Positions 5,817-7,470 of a stretch of DNA of 7,470 nucleotides are shown one piece after another (positions within the stretch are counted from its first letter, which is position 1; each line of letters opens with the position of its first letter). The position numbers and the translations under genes are program-made. The notes under the pieces are model-generated. The model did no database searches. It was not told where the DNA came from and saw nothing but the letters and a program-made list of their open reading frames with translations. Origin of the DNA: an uncultured Clostridia bacterium (GTDB lineage Bacteria; Bacillota; Clostridia; Oscillospirales; Ruminococcaceae); contig CALBGD010000458.1 in NCBI GenBank assembly GCA_937893735.1, positions 1-7,470 of the forward strand, read 5' to 3'.

Positions 5817-7462
5817 TCTATCACACCGTCCTTTAGAGTGAGCTTCTGTGTGCATATCCTGAGGGCGGCGGGGCGGTGGGTTACTATCAGCACCGTTTTT
5901 CCGTCCATTGCCGCGATGTTTTCAAGCAGCCGGGATTCCGTCTGTTCGTCCAGCGCGGAGGTCGCCTCGTCCAGCAGCAGGAATCCCGCGCCGCTGTACA
6001 GCGCCCGCGCGACTGCTATCCTCTGCGCCTGACCCTCTGAGAGCCCGGCTCCGCCCTCGCCGATACGGGTGTCAAGCCCTTCGGGGAATTCGCCGATGAA
6101 TCCGGCGGCGCACGCGGCTTCCGCAGCCTGCATTATCCTTTCATCGTCCGGGTTTTCGGACAGGAACGAGATGTTCTCGCGGATAGTGCCGGAAAACAGG
6201 CAGTTTCCCTGCGGGACGTAGGCAAGCATTTCCCTGACGGACTGCCCCGGAGGGCACGCGCCGTCCGTCCCGGTAAACTCGATTTTTCCGCCCTGCGGCT
6301 GGTAAACTCCCAGCAGGAGCATGAACAGCGTGGATTTTCCGCCGCCGGAAATTCCGGTCAGGGCGGTCACGCTGCCCTTTTGCAGGGTGAAATCCGCCCG
6401 GGTGATGACGTCGTTCCTGCCGTAGGAGAAGCTCAGCCCGGAAACCCGCAGTTCACGGAAATCCGCGTAGCTGAGCGTGTTTTCTGCGGGCTTTTCCTGC
6501 GGGAGCGCCTCCAGCTCCATAATGCGCTCAGCGGAAGCCGCCGCCGCGTAATACTGCGGGAACAGCGAGGACAGCCCCGCGAACGGCGATTGTATCTGAT
6601 TCACGAGCTGTAACACCGCCGTGAGGGTCCCGTAGGTCATAGAGCCTGAGAATATCCCGAAAGCTCCCCACACCAGCGCGAGGACGTACCCCGCCTGAAA
6701 CACAAGGCTGAATCCCGCGCCCGCGAGAATGCCGAACGTGCGGCGCTTCATGCGGATATCGTAGTGCGCCTGCTGGTTCTCGGAATTGCGGCGCTCCACG
6801 CGGTTCCCCGCGCCGAAAACCTTGATAACGGGCAGGCTCTCCAGAGCCTCCTGCAAAAAGGAGCGCACAACGCCGCCTTTCTCCTGAACCTGCTTGTGGA
6901 GCCCTTTAAGCCTGCCGCGCAGAAGCCGGGTCACAGCGAACAGCAAGGCTCCCGCCGCCGTGAAAAGCAGCGCGAACCACGGCTCCAGAACTATCATCAG
7001 CACCGCCGCGCAGACGAGCTGGGTGACGAGGTTCACCGCCGTGGGAACTATGTCGGATATCGCCCCGGCGCAGATATCCGCGTCCGAGAACATACGGTTG
7101 AGCAGCTCGCCGCTGTGGTACTTCCTGACGGAGCCGGACTCCGCAGAAAGCAGCTTCGACAGGATACCGCTGCGGATATCCATTTCACAGCGCGCCGTGA
7201 CCTGCTCGGAGAGGCTGTTGCACACCAGCCGGAGCACCAGTTGGAGCAAAACGGTTCCCGCAAGCAGAAGCGCATATTTCAGAATCCCGCCGCTGTCCCC
7301 GGCAACAGCGCTGTCGATGACTCCCCGGCAGAACAGCGCGAATGCAGTCCCGGCGGCGGCGAACAGGGCGTTCCCGGCTATTATGACGGCAAGGGAGCCT
7401 CGGTGTCCCTCCGTGTGGCGGAACAGCCAGCGGAGCGCCGCCCGGTCGTTATTTTTCGCCAT
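5813..7462 (-). CDS. ABC exporter half-transporter (membrane domain fused to ATPase)
   Basis: An exporter-type ABC protein of 549 aa that would act as a homodimer, or with a partner encoded beyond the window, in the cytoplasmic membrane. The N-terminal membrane domain has hydrophobic helices at about 23-45 and 60-81, and further pairs in roughly 135-180 and 245-300. It includes the coupling-region stretch YHSGELLNRMFSDAD seen in peptide/lipid exporters. The ATPase is intact: Walker A G370 to T378 with K376, Q-loop Q418 in AYVPQGN, signature LSEGQ (474-478), Walker B FLLLDEA with D498 and E499, D-loop ALD (503-505) and H529 in THRP. No N-terminal C39 peptidase domain is present, so it would not itself cleave a leader peptide. 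The substrate is unknown. The frame stays open for the two complete codons before the ATG at 7462 (TTC, TTG), so the true start could lie upstream. Its stop overlaps the nucleotidyltransferase start by four bases. Confidence 0.92.
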   Translation of the reverse strand: MAKNNDRAALRWLFRHTEGHRGSLAVIIAGNALFAAAGTAFALFCRGVIDSAVAGDSGGILKYALLLAGTVLLQLVLRLVCNSLSEQVTARCEMDIRSGILSKLLSAESGSVRKYHSGELLNRMFSDADICAGAISDIVPTAVNLVTQLVCAAVLMIVLEPWFALLFTAAGALLFAVTRLLRGRLKGLHKQVQEKGGVVRSFLQEALESLPVIKVFGAGNRVERRNSENQQAHYDIRMKRRTFGILAGAGFSLVFQAGYVLALVWGAFGIFSGSMTYGTLTAVLQLVNQIQSPFAGLSSLFPQYYAAAASAERIMELEALPQEKPAENTLSYADFRELRVSGLSFSYGRNDVITRADFTLQKGSVTALTGISGGGKSTLFMLLLGVYQPQGGKIEFTGTDGACPPGQSVREMLAYVPQGNCLFSGTIRENISFLSENPDDERIMQAAEAACAAGFIGEFPEGLDTRIGEGGAGLSEGQAQRIAVARALYSGAGFLLLDEATSALDEQTESRLLENIAAMDGKTVLIVTHRPAALRICTQKLTLKDGVIE

Positions 7463-7470
7463 GAAACAAC

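Noticed and set aside
5184..6032. A 282-codon open frame on the + strand across the nucleotidyltransferase and exporter genes.
   Set aside because: It is antisense to conserved motifs of both genes, including the exporter signature region, and shows no domain of its own.
5813..7462. Peptidase-containing (C39) bacteriocin exporter.
   Set aside because: The visible protein begins directly with the membrane domain and has no cysteine protease segment; the length is that of a plain half-transporter.
1..7470. Mobile element, CRISPR array, tRNA/rRNA or prophage signals.
   Set aside because: No terminal inverted repeats, transposase or integrase motifs, spaced direct repeats or tRNA cloverleaf patterns were seen on either strand.

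Overview
The window reads as chromosomal DNA from a GC-rich member of the Clostridia, probably a Ruminococcus/Oscillospirales-type gut bacterium. This is inferred from strong AAGGAGG-type ribosome binding sites, a Gram-positive style PolA with a degraded proofreading domain, a type III pantothenate kinase and an ECF-type vitamin transporter subunit. No 16S rRNA or other taxonomic marker is present, so the placement is a judgement from protein style.

The layout is two converging gene blocks. On the + strand, the tail of a membrane protein gene (2-178) overlaps the start of polA (175-2688, DNA polymerase I). polA in turn overlaps rimI (2675-3094, N-terminal acetyltransferase for ribosomal protein S18). 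All three look co-transcribed and translationally coupled. They end at a hairpin terminator (3101-3130) that probably also serves the genes arriving from the other side.

On the - strand, reading from right to left, an ABC exporter half-transporter (7462-5813) overlaps by four bases a polymerase-beta-fold nucleotidyltransferase of the NTP_transf_5 type (5816-4734). This pair ends at a strong terminator (4671-4702). A new promoter (about 4628-4656) then drives a two-gene operon: an ECF transporter substrate-binding (S) subunit (4566-3934) and, 15 bases later, coaX (3918-3151, type III pantothenate kinase). The obvious reading of this operon is vitamin salvage: the S subunit captures pantothenate and CoaX phosphorylates it in the first step of coenzyme A synthesis. 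The substrate of the S subunit is inferred only from its neighbour.

The most open question is the exporter/nucleotidyltransferase pair at the right edge. Nucleotidyltransferases of this family are uncharacterised and are often found beside ABC exporters in modified-peptide or cell-surface polymer clusters. The pair starts at the very edge of the window, so any precursor or modifying enzymes would lie beyond base 7470. No RNA gene, CRISPR array, insertion sequence or prophage signature was seen. The only sizeable non-coding stretches are 3095-3150 and 4567-4733, and both are accounted for by terminators, a promoter and leader sequence.
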